DNA of 64,000 nt from Adhaeribacter arboris (GCF_003023845.1 NZ_PYFT01000001.1:744001-808000); one strand, 5' to 3'. Positions 18,920 to 28,596 are shown, numbered from the stretch's first letter. The notes: a model not told the origin generated them from the sequence alone. A program made the numbers and translations.

Positions 18920-19489
18920 TCAGAAACTTTGTAATGCCTCGTATACTTTGTGTACCGGTAATCCCATAACATTGTAAAAAGAGCCTTCCAGCCGATAAAT
19001 GGCTGCCATCCCCATCCAATCCTGCGCCCCGTAAGCCCCGGCTTTATCATAGGGTTGGTATTTTTCCAGGTACCAGGTAATTTCGGCTTCGCTTAATTCT
19101 TTAAAATACACCCGGGTTACGTCGTGAAAAATTACTTTATTTGGCCGGGAAAGTAAACAAACGCCCGTTATCACCTCGTGCGCTTTGCCCGAGAGGGAGC
19201 GAAGCATGGTTCGGGCTTCGTTTAAATCAGCGGGTTTATTTAAAACTTTATCTTCGAGACAAACAATGGTATCGGCGGTAAGTAAAACTTCGTTTTCTGC
19301 TAAACTTTCCCGATAAGCTGCTGCTTTTTTACCCGCTAGGTACTCGGCTATTTCGTGGCGGTGTAAATGCTCCGGAAAAGATTCCTCTACTTCTTTAACG
19401 CGCACCGTATAGTTTAAACCAAGTTTGGTCAATAGCTCTTGTCGGCGCGGAGAATTAGAGGCAAGGACTAACTTCGAGGTAAAATTCAT
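18920..19489 (-). CDS. maf: Maf-family nucleotide pyrophosphatase
   Basis: 189 residues from the ATG at 19489; the frame is open ten codons further up, but the family begins with the motif LVLASNSPRRQELL. The other motifs ADTIVCLEDKVLNKP and YQPYDKAGAYGAQDW are present. Maf proteins hydrolyse dTTP, UTP or modified nucleotides, which helps keep them out of nucleic acids. Overlaps the end of the DUF1015 gene by 35 bases, so the two are co-transcribed. Confidence 0.92.
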   Translation of the reverse strand: MNFTSKLVLASNSPRRQELLTKLGLNYTVRVKEVEESFPEHLHRHEIAEYLAGKKAAAYRESLAENEVLLTADTIVCLEDKVLNKPADLNEARTMLRSLSGKAHEVITGVCLLSRPNKVIFHDVTRVYFKELSEAEITWYLEKYQPYDKAGAYGAQDWMGMAAIYRLEGSFYNVMGLPVHKVYEALQSF

Positions 19490-20753
19490 TTTGTTTAATC
19501 GAACTAAATACAAATCCACTGATTACTTTCGGGTAGAAAAAAGTTGATTTCTGAGGCATGAGCGCCCCGCTGTAACAAACTGTTTTAACCTGCTCTATCG
19601 TAACTCCATTGGTAATAAAAGCTACCTCGGCCTCCTCGTGATCTACCCGGCTTAAACATTCGGCAAAATTCCGAATGTACTGAATTTCAGTACTGGTGCG
19701 CTGCGCCTCTTGCGAAATGCCGAGAATTTTTTCCAGCACAAAATAATGTAGTACCGTTAAATCCAGTTCTTTTACCACCGCGGGCAAGGGCCAGCTAATG
19801 TCGGCGTGAACCTCGGTCTTGAGGCGAATTTTGTATGGTTTTCCGCGCAGGTAAAGCCCAAAGGCCCATTTTTTTCCAATGATAATCTCGTTCAGGTCAA
19901 ACGGGTCCGCTAGAGGAATAATGGTAAAATAAGCGGCAATTTTAGATAAGAATTCTTCGGAACTTAAAGGCAAATGCCGGAATAAGCGGTGCGTGGGTAA
20001 AATGCGTAAATCGCAACCTTCAGTGTTCGTCAGGTAAATAAAATGGTAATTATACGATTCAGTTCCGGTGTGGTCCGGGTTTGCCGCCCTGCTGGCTTTT
20101 CGGTACTGCAACGAGCTTTCGTAGCGGTGATGGCCATCGGCCAGCAACACCTGTTTGTCTTTTAATACGCGTATAAATTCTCGAACGGCAGCAGCATCCT
20201 GAATAACAGCTACCACATCCCGCACGCCTTGGTAATCTTCACTTTCGTGTAAGGGCGCCTGGATGCTTTCGTCCATGTACTTTTCGAGCAAAAAATCCGG
20301 ATCGGTGTATAAGCCGTGAGTAGGACTAACCTGCAACTGGGTTTCGGTTAACAAGTCAATCCGGTCGTTTACCGAGGCCGGAATGGTATTTTCGTGACGC
20401 AACAAAACTTGTTCGTCCCAGTCGTACGCCTTTATTTGGCACATAAACCCTTTCCGGCAGTGTTCCTGCTCCGACCCAGGTAGCCGGAAGTATTGGTAAT
20501 AAACGTAAATACCCGGTAAATAATCTTGTTTTAGGATGCCTTCCGTTTTCCAGGTTTGCAGCAATTGGGCGGCTTCTTTAGCGGGAAAAGTACCCTGGGG
20601 TACCGATAAATGAATGCTATTATAGGAATTTTGATAAAGCGCTTCCCGCTGTTTTAAAGAAACCACATCAAAAAGCGGGGAAGTTAAATCCTGAATGGAG
20701 TTGCTAAGTTCCTGGTTATAACGCCAGCCCCGCAAGGGAATAATTTCGGCCAA
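19455..20753 (-). CDS. DUF1015 protein
   Basis: 432 residues spanning the full DUF1015 family (also annotated SerK-like). The family landmarks are AEIIPLRGWRYN at the N-terminus and VLLADGHHRYESSLQYR in the middle, the latter being the presumed catalytic or nucleotide-binding loop. Members of the wider family include a free-serine kinase, but activity here is only inferred from similarity. Partner in an operon with maf. Confidence 0.85.
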   Translation of the reverse strand: MAEIIPLRGWRYNQELSNSIQDLTSPLFDVVSLKQREALYQNSYNSIHLSVPQGTFPAKEAAQLLQTWKTEGILKQDYLPGIYVYYQYFRLPGSEQEHCRKGFMCQIKAYDWDEQVLLRHENTIPASVNDRIDLLTETQLQVSPTHGLYTDPDFLLEKYMDESIQAPLHESEDYQGVRDVVAVIQDAAAVREFIRVLKDKQVLLADGHHRYESSLQYRKASRAANPDHTGTESYNYHFIYLTNTEGCDLRILPTHRLFRHLPLSSEEFLSKIAAYFTIIPLADPFDLNEIIIGKKWAFGLYLRGKPYKIRLKTEVHADISWPLPAVVKELDLTVLHYFVLEKILGISQEAQRTSTEIQYIRNFAECLSRVDHEEAEVAFITNGVTIEQVKTVCYSGALMPQKSTFFYPKVISGFVFSSIKQNEFYLEVSPCL

Positions 20754-20908
20754 AGTAAGTAGAAGGTTTTAGGTTTTACGTTTATTAATGGCTATTACTC
20801 CTGCTAGGAGGTAAAGTTTAACATAAATTAAATTTTTATCCGGCTGCTTACTATAATTTTTGAACAGATTTCGAATAAAAATAAGTTAGAAAACGTAAAA
20901 CTTGCTAC

Positions 20909-21565
20909 TCAAGGAGCAAGTCGCGAAATCTGCCAGTCAGCATTCGTTACATTTTTAGTGTACACAATGCGATCGTGCAGCCGATTAGGGCGGCCTTGCC
21001 AAAATTCTACTAAGTGGGCCCGTACTAAGTAACCTCCCCAATGTTCGGGTCGGGGGATTTTAGGTAAACCCGCAAACTTAGCGGTATACTGTTCGTGGGC
21101 TTCTTCCAGTTCTTGCCGGTTGGTAACCCTTTTACTTTGCGGCGAAGCCCAGGCGCCAATTTGGCTGCCAAGGGGCCGGCTCCAGAAATAGGCATCGGAT
21201 TCGTTTTCCGTTGTTTTTTCTACTTTCCCCTCAATTCGTACCTGCCGTTCCAGCTCGGGCCAAAAAAAAGTAAGCGCTACTGCTGAGTTATGGGCTATGT
21301 CTTGCCCTTTGTGGCTGAGATAATTGGTAAAAAAAAGAAACCCTTCCGCAGTTACACCTTTAAGCAAAACCACCCGGGCCGAAGGAGTTCCCACCGGATC
21401 GGCGGTAGCTAAAACCATAGCCGTTGGTTCGGGCAAAGCCGCTTGAATAGCTGCCTGCAGCCACGTATCAAATTGTTGGTAAGGATGAGCCGCCACACTG
21501 CTTTCATTTAATTCCTGTAAAGAATAGTTTTTCCGAATACTGGCAAGATCAACAGTTAAAGGCAT
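20909..21565 (-). CDS. pdxH: Pyridoxamine 5'-phosphate oxidase
   Basis: 218 residues, FMN-dependent, oxidises pyridoxamine or pyridoxine phosphate to pyridoxal phosphate. The FMN-binding segment is SARVVLLKGVTAEGFLFFTNY, followed by SHKGQDI, FWPELERQVRIEG, and the C-terminal WGGYLVRAHLVEFWQGRPNRLHDR block (in part) with the substrate Arg and His. Complete and normal in length. Confidence 0.95.
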   Translation of the reverse strand: MPLTVDLASIRKNYSLQELNESSVAAHPYQQFDTWLQAAIQAALPEPTAMVLATADPVGTPSARVVLLKGVTAEGFLFFTNYLSHKGQDIAHNSAVALTFFWPELERQVRIEGKVEKTTENESDAYFWSRPLGSQIGAWASPQSKRVTNRQELEEAHEQYTAKFAGLPKIPRPEHWGGYLVRAHLVEFWQGRPNRLHDRIVYTKNVTNADWQISRLAP

Positions 21566-21850
21566 ATATATTATAATATTTATATTTTAAATGGCTTAAA
21601 ATGCTAATTTTTCTAAATTATATCGCATATTTCATAAAATTGTAGTATTTTGCAGCTTAAAATCTTAATCCTTTTTTATTGATCGTAAAAGCATTAAGTA
21701 TTTGCCGCCAGAACTATTCAAATTTGAGAAAATAATTCATACATAGTAGATTATTTTTCAAATTACTGCTACTATTAACCTCGAAATAGCGTAAAGCGAA
21801 AGGTTAATTCATGACCTTTAAAACAATTAACTCCGAAGTTTATTTTGATT

Positions 21851-22402
21851 ATGACGAAAGTTAAAAGTGGCAGTATACTTATTTCTGAACCTTTTTTAGG
21901 CGACCCAAATTTTGAACGTACCGTAGTGCTGGTTTGCAAACACGATGAAGAAGGATCTTTTGGACTGGTACTGAACCGTAAAACCAATCTTAAGTTAAGT
22001 GATGTGCCCGAATTAGAACACCTGAACTTTGATATGGAACTGCATGTAGGCGGGCCCATGGAACATAATACTTTGCATTACATTCACCAGCTTACGGAAT
22101 TAACCGAATCTATAACCTTAGGTTCTCATGTTTTTTGGGGCGGTGATTTTGAACAACTTAAATTTTTATTAAATACCAGTAAAATAGACCCGGACGACAT
22201 CCGATTCTTTTTAGGTTATTCCGGTTGGTCGGCAGGCCAGTTGGAGGATGAAATAAAAAATAATGTTTGGATAGTAAATAATTCAGCAACTGATAATCTA
22301 TTTCATTTAAATACGGATTCACTCTGGCGCGATATACTAAAACAAATGGGGGGGAAATACAAGATATTGTCTAATTACCCCATAGATCCAAGTTTAAATT
22401 AA
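21851..22402 (+). CDS. YqgE/AlgH family protein
   Basis: 183 residues from the ATG at 21851; a TTG two codons upstream is the alternative. Family landmarks: SGSILISEPFLGDPNFERTV at the N-terminus, DEEGSFGLVLNR, HVGGPM, and FLGYSGWSAGQLEDEI. The fold is known; the function is unsettled, although homologues affect transcriptional regulation in Pseudomonas. Followed 32 bases later by the DUF349 gene, probably co-transcribed. Confidence 0.92.
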   Translation: MTKVKSGSILISEPFLGDPNFERTVVLVCKHDEEGSFGLVLNRKTNLKLSDVPELEHLNFDMELHVGGPMEHNTLHYIHQLTELTESITLGSHVFWGGDFEQLKFLLNTSKIDPDDIRFFLGYSGWSAGQLEDEIKNNVWIVNNSATDNLFHLNTDSLWRDILKQMGGKYKILSNYPIDPSLN

Positions 22403-22434
22403 ACCAATCCGGCTTTGTAAGAAGCATAGAAAGC

Positions 22435-24825
22435 ATGTTAGAAAACGAGAAAAATAGCCCATCCGGTAACGAGAACTTTCCATCTAATCTTCGTCCCGAT
22501 GGAGGTAACCCACAGGAGATTTTAGAAAGAAGACTAGCCGAATTGAATGCCCGCGATAAAACCGAACCGCAAGCAATAGGAGGTACCCCCGGTCCGGATT
22601 TAACGGACCCAATGCCCTTGACCCAGGAAGAAATTGCCGAAGGGGCCGCCAATACTCCGGAAACTACTAATTCATCTGTACCGACCACTCTGGCAGAACC
22701 AGCCGTTGCGGATACTCCCATTCAAGCGTTAGCCGATGCCGAAAAACCAACGGGTACCGTGCACTTTGAAGTGCCGCCCGTGGAAAGCAGCGTAGTAAAT
22801 CAGGCGGATGAAGTTTCGGGTTTTGAAGGCGATTTAACCAGCAATAACGACCTTGCTCCGGATGAACCATTTACCGAAACTATTTCGGATGCCCTGGAGT
22901 CGCCGGATGCGGAATCGGACGTTAAAGACGCACCCTCTACTCCCGATGATAAAACGGCTCTTACTCCTTCCGAAATGAGTACCGCTGGAATTGTTCCGGA
23001 ACAAGAAGCACCGGCGGTAAACCCCGAAAAAACTGATCCGGAAATTACCAACTTAGTTTTAGAAGATACCGAACATCCGGACGAAGCGCATTCCGACGAT
23101 TACATTCCGGAAATAGATTACAGTACTTTACCGGCTCCTGAACTAAAAAAGCAGCTGCTAAAAGCCTATAAAACTTCGGATCCGCGAAAAAATGCCCGGC
23201 AAATTTTTGAAATGTACCGGCAGTATGAACTGCGGGTAGCGGCCGAAAAACACGATGCTTTAGAAAAGTTTGTATCCGAAGGGGGCGATGCCGAAGACTT
23301 TGCTTTTCATCCTGGTCCGGAAAACCAGGAAATTGAACGTGGCTTCCAGCAGTTCCGGGAAAACCGCAACCGGGAGCTGAAAAACGAAGAAGAGCAAAAA
23401 GAAAAAAACTTAAAGCGCAAAAACGAATTGCTCGAACAACTACGGGCCTTAGTAGAATCTGCGGAAACAAAAAATAGCGCTGATAAACTCAAAGCGATTC
23501 AAAGCGAATGGAAGGCCATTGGCGCGGTACCTACTTCGGATGCCCAACAACTCTGGAATTCTTTCCACGCGCTGTTAGATAAGTTTTACAATAACCGGAG
23601 CATTTTCTTCGAACTGAAAGAACTCGACCGGAAGAAAAATCTGCAACAAAAAATTCAGTTATGTGAACGCGCCGAAGGCTTATTAACCAATCCTTCCATC
23701 AACGCTTCTTTGCAGGAATTACGGCATTTACACGAAGAATGGAAAAATATTGGCCCGGTACCGAATGAATCGCGGGATGCCATCTGGGAACGGTTTATTC
23801 AGGCTTCCGAAAGAATTCACGAGCGCAAAAAAGAATATTTAACCGTCCGAAAATCGCAGGAGCAGGAAAATTTACAGCGTAAATTAAATGTTCTCGAAAT
23901 CGTAGCGCCTTATCAGAACTTTAACTCGGACCGCATTAACGATTGGCGCGATAAAACCGACGAAATTCAAAAGATAAAAGAACAATGGGATAGCATAGGT
24001 CTGGTGCCGAAAGAAAATGCCGACGATGTAAACCGCCGGTTCTGGAGCAGCTACAAAGCTTTTTACCAACATAAAAATGCTTTCTTTAAACAGCTCGACG
24101 AACAAAAAATGCAGAACCTCCGGCACAAAACCGAGTTGTGCGAGCAGGCCGAAGCCTTGAAGAACAGCACCGATTGGGATGAAACGAAAGAACGTTTGAT
24201 TCAGTTGCAGAAAAAATGGAAAACCATTGGCCGGGTGCCGGATAAGTATTCCGATAAAATCTGGAACCGTTTTCGGGCTGCTTGTAACGAATTTTTTGAC
24301 CGGAAGCAAAACCAGCAACAGCAAAAAGAAGCAGAGCTGGAACGGGCCGCTTCGGAGAAAACCGCTTATTACGATAAACTAGCCAGTCGACTAAGTACGC
24401 CGACGCCTACCGTTGGTTCTCTAGAGGAGTTTAATCAATTGCTCAGCGATTGGCGTAGCTTTGATGAAGCCGGTCAGCGACCAAACGGGAAATTGGAAGA
24501 ACGCTTTTTTGATTTATTACAGAAATACCTGGATACGGTTCCGGATTTAAGTTACGAAAGAAAAAATGAATTAGCCTTTCAACTTCAACTGGACCGATTA
24601 CGTAATCATCCGGATGCTTCGCATAAATTGTATCAGAAAGAGCAAAATATCCGGAAAGAGATCAGTACTCTGGAGAACGATATTAGTACTTTGCGCACGA
24701 ATATCGAGTTTTTTGCCCGCTCTAAAAACGCCGAGAAACTGCGCCAGGAATACCAGCAGCGAATTGAAGATGCTACTTCTCGGATGAATGTGCTTAAAAA
24801 CCAACTACGGGCCATTCGTTCTTGA
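22435..24825 (+). CDS. DUF349 repeat protein
   Basis: 796 residues. Residues 1-225 are acidic, low-complexity, and rich in Pro, Thr, Glu and Ala. From about residue 275 to 640 there are at least four DUF349 modules, marked by recurring segments such as WKAIGAVPTSDAQQLWNSF, WKNIGPVPNESRDAIWERF, WDSIGLVPKENADDVNRRF and WKTIGRVPDKYSDKIWNRF. A C-terminal coiled coil follows (about 735-796). DUF349 proteins are cytosolic; some family members have been linked to stress response and chromosome or RNA functions, but nothing specific can be assigned here. Confidence 0.9.
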   Translation: MLENEKNSPSGNENFPSNLRPDGGNPQEILERRLAELNARDKTEPQAIGGTPGPDLTDPMPLTQEEIAEGAANTPETTNSSVPTTLAEPAVADTPIQALADAEKPTGTVHFEVPPVESSVVNQADEVSGFEGDLTSNNDLAPDEPFTETISDALESPDAESDVKDAPSTPDDKTALTPSEMSTAGIVPEQEAPAVNPEKTDPEITNLVLEDTEHPDEAHSDDYIPEIDYSTLPAPELKKQLLKAYKTSDPRKNARQIFEMYRQYELRVAAEKHDALEKFVSEGGDAEDFAFHPGPENQEIERGFQQFRENRNRELKNEEEQKEKNLKRKNELLEQLRALVESAETKNSADKLKAIQSEWKAIGAVPTSDAQQLWNSFHALLDKFYNNRSIFFELKELDRKKNLQQKIQLCERAEGLLTNPSINASLQELRHLHEEWKNIGPVPNESRDAIWERFIQASERIHERKKEYLTVRKSQEQENLQRKLNVLEIVAPYQNFNSDRINDWRDKTDEIQKIKEQWDSIGLVPKENADDVNRRFWSSYKAFYQHKNAFFKQLDEQKMQNLRHKTELCEQAEALKNSTDWDETKERLIQLQKKWKTIGRVPDKYSDKIWNRFRAACNEFFDRKQNQQQQKEAELERAASEKTAYYDKLASRLSTPTPTVGSLEEFNQLLSDWRSFDEAGQRPNGKLEERFFDLLQKYLDTVPDLSYERKNELAFQLQLDRLRNHPDASHKLYQKEQNIRKEISTLENDISTLRTNIEFFARSKNAEKLRQEYQQRIEDATSRMNVLKNQLRAIRS

Positions 24826-24886
24826 TAAATATTCTTTTTGATTTTCAAGGATTTGCTAAAAATTGCCAGAATACTTAACTAAGGAA

Positions 24887-24917
24887 TTTGGATTATTAAG
24901 CAGGTTTACTAATTTTG
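24887..24917 (+). promoter_or_regulatory. Bacteroidota-type promoter of tRNA-Thr
   Basis: TTTG at 24887-24890 and TAATTTTG at 24910-24917 are separated by exactly 19 bases, matching the Bacteroidota consensus TTTG-N19-TAnnTTTG. It ends 38 bases before the tRNA. Confidence 0.75.
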
Positions 24918-24955
24918 TATCCGCTTCCAAACACGAAGCAATCGTTCATTAAAAA

Positions 24956-25028
<73 letters not shown>

Positions 25029-25038
25029 CCTTAAGATC

Positions 25039-25075
25039 AAGCACTTGTAGGGTTTAACCTTGTAAGTGCTTTTTT
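25039..25075 (+). terminator. Rho-independent terminator of tRNA-Thr
   Basis: Stem AAGCACTT / AAGTGCTT with an inner AGG/CCT pairing, followed by a run of six T at 25070-25075. It begins 10 bases after the tRNA. Confidence 0.85.
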
Positions 25076-25657
25076 ATTGGTATCTGGTTTGTTTCCTTTA
25101 AAAAATTTATTAGAATCAGAAGCTTTATCTATTCTTTAAAGATTCCTGAATCTGAAATTATCTTTTTAATTCGTTCTCTTTGGTTTCGCAGCAATTTTCT
25201 TTTAAGATAATCTAAACTGCCTTTTAAATAAATCTTTTGGCTCTCCTCGTGCTCAAGAATGAATGAAGCAATTTCCTTGCATTCTCGTGCCTTTGCGGAA
25301 CTGACTAGTAAGTGGCTGGTGGAGTAGGGGAAATGTTCCGGACTACTTCTAAAGCATAAGCTAGTAGGAGTGCCGCTACTGGTTGGATGCTGTTGATGGA
25401 TAATTTTAAAGGACTATATCTAATACTCACCTGGACTATTCAAGAGTAAATTGAGTAAAAAATCTAGTGATCCGCCGGGATTTGAACTGCTGTATGTATA
25501 TAAAAGGTTGCCCTTAGTACTCCGGATTAGATAAATAGCTTAAATACCGAAATTAGCCTCAAAATAACTAACTTTGCGCCTCTTTTTTTTAATTTTATAC
25601 CGTACAATTAATTAATAATTACATTACACTTCTTACAGTTTTTCATTTAAATAACGC
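25076..25657. other. Intergenic region with a tRNA-3'-end-like fragment
   Basis: No gene is supported over these 580 bases. At 25469-25487 the minus strand reads GTTCAAATCCCGGCGGATC, which looks like the T-loop and 3' acceptor strand of a tRNA without the rest of the molecule. A -7-like TAACTTTG lies at 25569-25576 ahead of the small ORF at 25658, without a clear -33 partner. Confidence 0.4.
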
Positions 25658-25840
25658 ATGGAATTAGTATACTGGGGTATTATTATCCTGCCTATTCTGG
25701 TGTTCTGTGTAGCAATTATTGCAATTTATGTGCATAGATACTACGAGCGCATACCGGGCACTTCTACAAGCAAAAAGGGCTGGCATAAAAAGAAACGCAG
25801 GAAAAGATTAAAGTTAAATTGGGAAGATGAAGATTTTTAA
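25658..25840 (+). CDS. Small single-pass membrane protein, hypothetical
   Basis: 60 residues. One strong hydrophobic segment (residues 5-27) is followed by a basic stretch (KKGWHKKKRRKRLK) and an acidic tail WEDEDF. The composition is that of a real small membrane protein with its tail in the cytoplasm, and a TAACTTTG -7-like element lies about 80 bases upstream. No family recognised. Confidence 0.5.
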   Translation: MELVYWGIIILPILVFCVAIIAIYVHRYYERIPGTSTSKKGWHKKKRRKRLKLNWEDEDF

Positions 25841-25851
25841 CTTGTTTACTT

Positions 25852-25982
25852 AATGCTGATGGTAAAACGGTAATGATACCGGCAAGGAGCTTTTTTTAGC
25901 CGGCGATACTACCACGAAAGGTAAAAGTAAAAAGCCAGTGGTTCAAGGGAACGAGAAAGCCGTTCTTGTTTTACAGGATTAA
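25852..25982 (+). pseudogene. Possible short coding remnant
   Basis: Two frames separated by a shift in a run of seven T read NADGKTVMIPARSFF and then LAGDTTTKGKSKKPVVQGNE to a stop at 25980-25982. The composition is protein-like, but no start and no family could be identified. It could be chance. The remaining bases to 26265 show nothing. Confidence 0.2.
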
Positions 25983-26265
25983 ATAATCTCTAGAAAGAAG
26001 AAAGTAAGTACGTACGGGGACAAAATTTCTTAGATCTTGCGGACGTCGCAATTGCTGTAATAAAGCGTTGATTATTGATATGTTAAATCTAAATAAGTCT
26101 ACTATCTACTATTTTAATACTGGGGTTTCTTTACTTACTAAGTTAGACGGGTAATACATAAATTGAAAAAGTAAATCCGAACTTACAACTACCCGAACGG
26201 GGGAGAAGATTTAAAGGTGAAATGCTGCTTGTGTTATAAATTATTACCGTATTATTTTTACCCTC

Positions 26266-26712
26266 ATGGAATTACAAACCTTATACTCAGATGAAACCGC
26301 TCAAGTTCACGTTAATCAGGAGGATTCCTATATTGGAATAAGGTGGTTAACTCATCCGGAAAGTTCTACTTTTCGGGATATAATTACCCGGGCGCATGCG
26401 TACGCGCACGAGCATCATTTAACGAAATGGTTGTGCAATATGGAACAAGCTGAGTTTCTGGAGTTAGCCGATCAGCATTGGCTGGTGGAGGAGATATTTA
26501 CCGCTTTTAACCCGCAATTGCAGCACGATTATGCCTATATTATTCGGCCCTTGGTGGCAGAAGTATTAACAACCTATCACATTCAGGATTTAGTGCAGGT
26601 GGATGAACAATTAAAAGAAAAAGTAAATGTTGCCGTATTCATGGATATTGACCAGGCGTACCAATGGCTTTTTACCTCTAGTAATCCGGTAACTTTACCA
26701 CCGCAGCCCTAA
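26266..26712 (+). CDS. SpoIIAA/STAS-like hypothetical protein
   Basis: 148 residues, soluble, alpha/beta. The layout (an initial beta pair with SYIGIRWLTHPES, an alternating middle with LTKWLCNMEQAEFLE, an FMDIDQAYQWL ending) matches the SpoIIAA/STAS-like proteins that occur in many copies in Hymenobacteraceae. These often end in an F-x-D-x-x-x-A-x-x-WL segment. Two related minus-strand genes lie at 27321 and 27882. Function unknown; possibly a light- or stress-signalling accessory, given the BLUF and kinase genes nearby. Confidence 0.6.
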   Translation: MELQTLYSDETAQVHVNQEDSYIGIRWLTHPESSTFRDIITRAHAYAHEHHLTKWLCNMEQAEFLELADQHWLVEEIFTAFNPQLQHDYAYIIRPLVAEVLTTYHIQDLVQVDEQLKEKVNVAVFMDIDQAYQWLFTSSNPVTLPPQP

Positions 26713-26794
26713 GTAAATGGAGTAAGTTTAATTTCAAATAACGAGTTATACCCAATCGTACTTATTGGTTTCCAGAAAGTAGTGTAATGGGGAA

Positions 26795-26895
26795 GCAAAC
26801 CTGCTAGGTTTCCAAAGCAGGCTTGTCCGAAACCGAGATTCTGGCTATGCCCATCAAACTTACACTTCTCTTTTCCGTCATCATTTTAAGAGGCC
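26795..26895. repeat. Dispersed intergenic repeat, copy A
   Basis: Begins with a hairpin (CCTGCT...AGCAGG) followed by TTGTCCGAAACC and TCTGGCTATGCCCATCAAAC, then a CT-rich segment ending in GTCATCATT. Similar sequence recurs at 31787-31892 (sharing the hairpin and TTGTCCGAAACC) and at 33543-33620 (sharing the CCATCAAACTTAC part). Non-coding. Confidence 0.65.
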
Positions 26896-27002
26896 TTGAA
26901 AAAAGAAAATGCTATATTTTACTTATATCCAATGGCAAGGAATAAGACGTATGAGTAAGGAGCAGTAGCTAAATGAAATAACATCAGTTTCGCTGTAGAG
27001 GG

Positions 27003-27190
27003 CCTCTAAAGTTTCGGTCCCGCAGGCATTCCGACGGGTAGGGGCGTGCTGCGCACGTTCCCACCCGCCTGCAAGACCCAAACGTGGCCCATCGGCCACG
27101 AGGCAAACCGGTTACTTCTCAAACCGCATTCGCACCGCTTTATTGAGAAGGGAACAGTCTCAACGGATAAACCGTTCCGGGTACATCTTC
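27003..27190. ncRNA. GC-rich multi-hairpin element, candidate structured RNA
   Basis: This 190-base block stands out from AT-rich surroundings. On the plus strand it can fold into four consecutive hairpins. The first is compound: GCAGGC (27022-27027) with GCCTGC, enclosing a 14-pair stem GGGTAGGGGCGTGC / GCACGTTCCCACCC with one mismatch and two G-U pairs. The others are GTGGCC-CATC-GGCCAC (27084-27099), CTTCTCAA...TTGAGAAG (27115-27150) and AACGG-ATAAA-CCGTT (27162-27176). A 64-codon ORF across it has no protein-like features. No known RNA family recognised; strand and function uncertain. Confidence 0.4.
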
Positions 27191-27320
27191 CTTATTATAA
27201 TCTAAGTACTTCAACAGAATTAGTTGAAATTACCATTTGAGGTAACTTACGGATTCTCCTAAATTAATTAGTCGAACAACGAACAACGAATAACCCACAA
27301 CTACTTAGTTATTACCTAAT

Positions 27321-27839
27321 TTATTTTTCTAACCATTCGGCGGCTTGCTGGTAATCATCAAAAATTTGCATCCGGAAAGAATTATTAATTTTAACGTACA
27401 TCTGCTCCGCCGATAAACGCGCCATGGATTCGGGGCTGACCACGTGGGCAAACTGGGTTAATCCTAAGGCAATCGCCCGCGGAGTCCAATCCTGAGCAAT
27501 CCAATCGGTGGCGTGCTCCCAAGGACCTAAAACCTGGCGATTATCATTTAACAGCCGCGGGCATTTAACTTGTTGAATCACCTCTAAACAAGCATTGGCT
27601 CCCTGTATAACACTTTCCAAAGTTTGGTAACCTTGCCAATCATTATACACCCACTGATGCCGGGCATCATAACTAATCGTGAGAAAATTCTTCCCGAAAG
27701 CATTCGTAATTTCGCGTTTCAAGTAGCTGTTTTTTAGCGATAAATATACTACAACAAAGTAAGATTTTCGTTGGCAATAAGCAAGCCGGAGGACATAATT
27801 AGAAAGAGGAGTTGAGTAATCCGGTTGGTTCGGAAACAA
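27321..27839 (-). CDS. SpoIIAA/STAS-like hypothetical protein
   Basis: 172 residues from the only ATG. The conserved part starts around residue 40 (KREITNAFGKNFLTISYD), so a TTG near 27722 may be the true start and the first 39 residues may be spurious. The core has CLEVIQQVKCPRLLNDNRQV, HATDWIAQDWTPRAIALGL and the C-terminal FDDYQQAAEWLEK typical of the family. Paralogue of 26266-26712. Function unknown. Confidence 0.6.
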   Translation of the reverse strand: MFPNQPDYSTPLSNYVLRLAYCQRKSYFVVVYLSLKNSYLKREITNAFGKNFLTISYDARHQWVYNDWQGYQTLESVIQGANACLEVIQQVKCPRLLNDNRQVLGPWEHATDWIAQDWTPRAIALGLTQFAHVVSPESMARLSAEQMYVKINNSFRMQIFDDYQQAAEWLEK

Positions 27840-27881
27840 GGTACTACTATTTCACCTGTTAAAGTAATTTGTACCGTTAAA

Positions 27882-28145
27882 TTAATTACCAGATAATTTA
27901 GAAATCAGTAAATACGTGACACCATCGTACTCCTGGCAGTTGCAACTATACTGACATAAATGCTGAAACCGGCTTTCGAAACGAGTAATGACCAAATCGG
28001 GAATAGAACGATTTTTCATTTGGCGGGCATCCATTACTAAAATATAAGCTTTGGTTTCGGCTATGGTGAGCACTTGCTTGAGAAAGAGAGGAGAAGGCTC
28101 AATTAAATACTCCCATACGGCTTCTTTTGTCTTGACCATTTCCAT
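27882..28145 (-). CDS. Short STAS-like protein, possibly truncated
   Basis: 87 residues. It resembles the middle of its longer neighbours (VWEYLIEPSPLFLKQVL, AYILVMDARQMKNRSIPDLV) but lacks the C-terminal DxxxAxxWL end. Either a small stand-alone variant or a shortened remnant. The gap to the next gene (28146-28596) shows nothing further that I can support. Confidence 0.4.
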   Translation of the reverse strand: MEMVKTKEAVWEYLIEPSPLFLKQVLTIAETKAYILVMDARQMKNRSIPDLVITRFESRFQHLCQYSCNCQEYDGVTYLLISKLSGN

Positions 28146-28596
28146 CCCACTCTCCTACGTACGTGCTGTTTGTTGTGTCCGTATTTATTACGGTTACTTG
28201 TTTATACTGATGCCATAAATTATAGTTGATAAAAGTTTAAGTAATTCTACGCATTAGCTTTGAAAAAATAACTCCGATAAACTTTAAGTTATCGAGCCGG
28301 CATTCGTTGAAATACGTAAGTATCTATTTTAGAATTGAAAGAAACAACTTTACTTAACACCAGCAGGAGCAAAACAAGTGCTTGGTTTGAAAACAAGGTA
28401 ATTTCTTTGTAATTCGTCCGGAAAAAGAAGACACCATCTGTTTGTACTCGCGCGATGATTTCTCTACGCAAATTTAATGCGCCATGACTTAAAATAAAAA
28501 GGACTAGTCTGTTGAGGAAAGGAAAGAATAGGCGTCAAACTCCTGCCTCCGGAAAAAAGCAGAAGTTATAAATAGAACGTAATTACTTCTTAGATT

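Noticed and set aside
27046..27240. 64-codon ORF across the GC-rich hairpin block
   Set aside because: It follows the hairpin sequence and has no family, start context or protein-like pattern.
28289..28471. 60-codon minus-strand ORF with a hydrophobic centre
   Set aside because: No motif and no neighbour relation; it may be chance in AT-rich DNA, so not reported as a gene.
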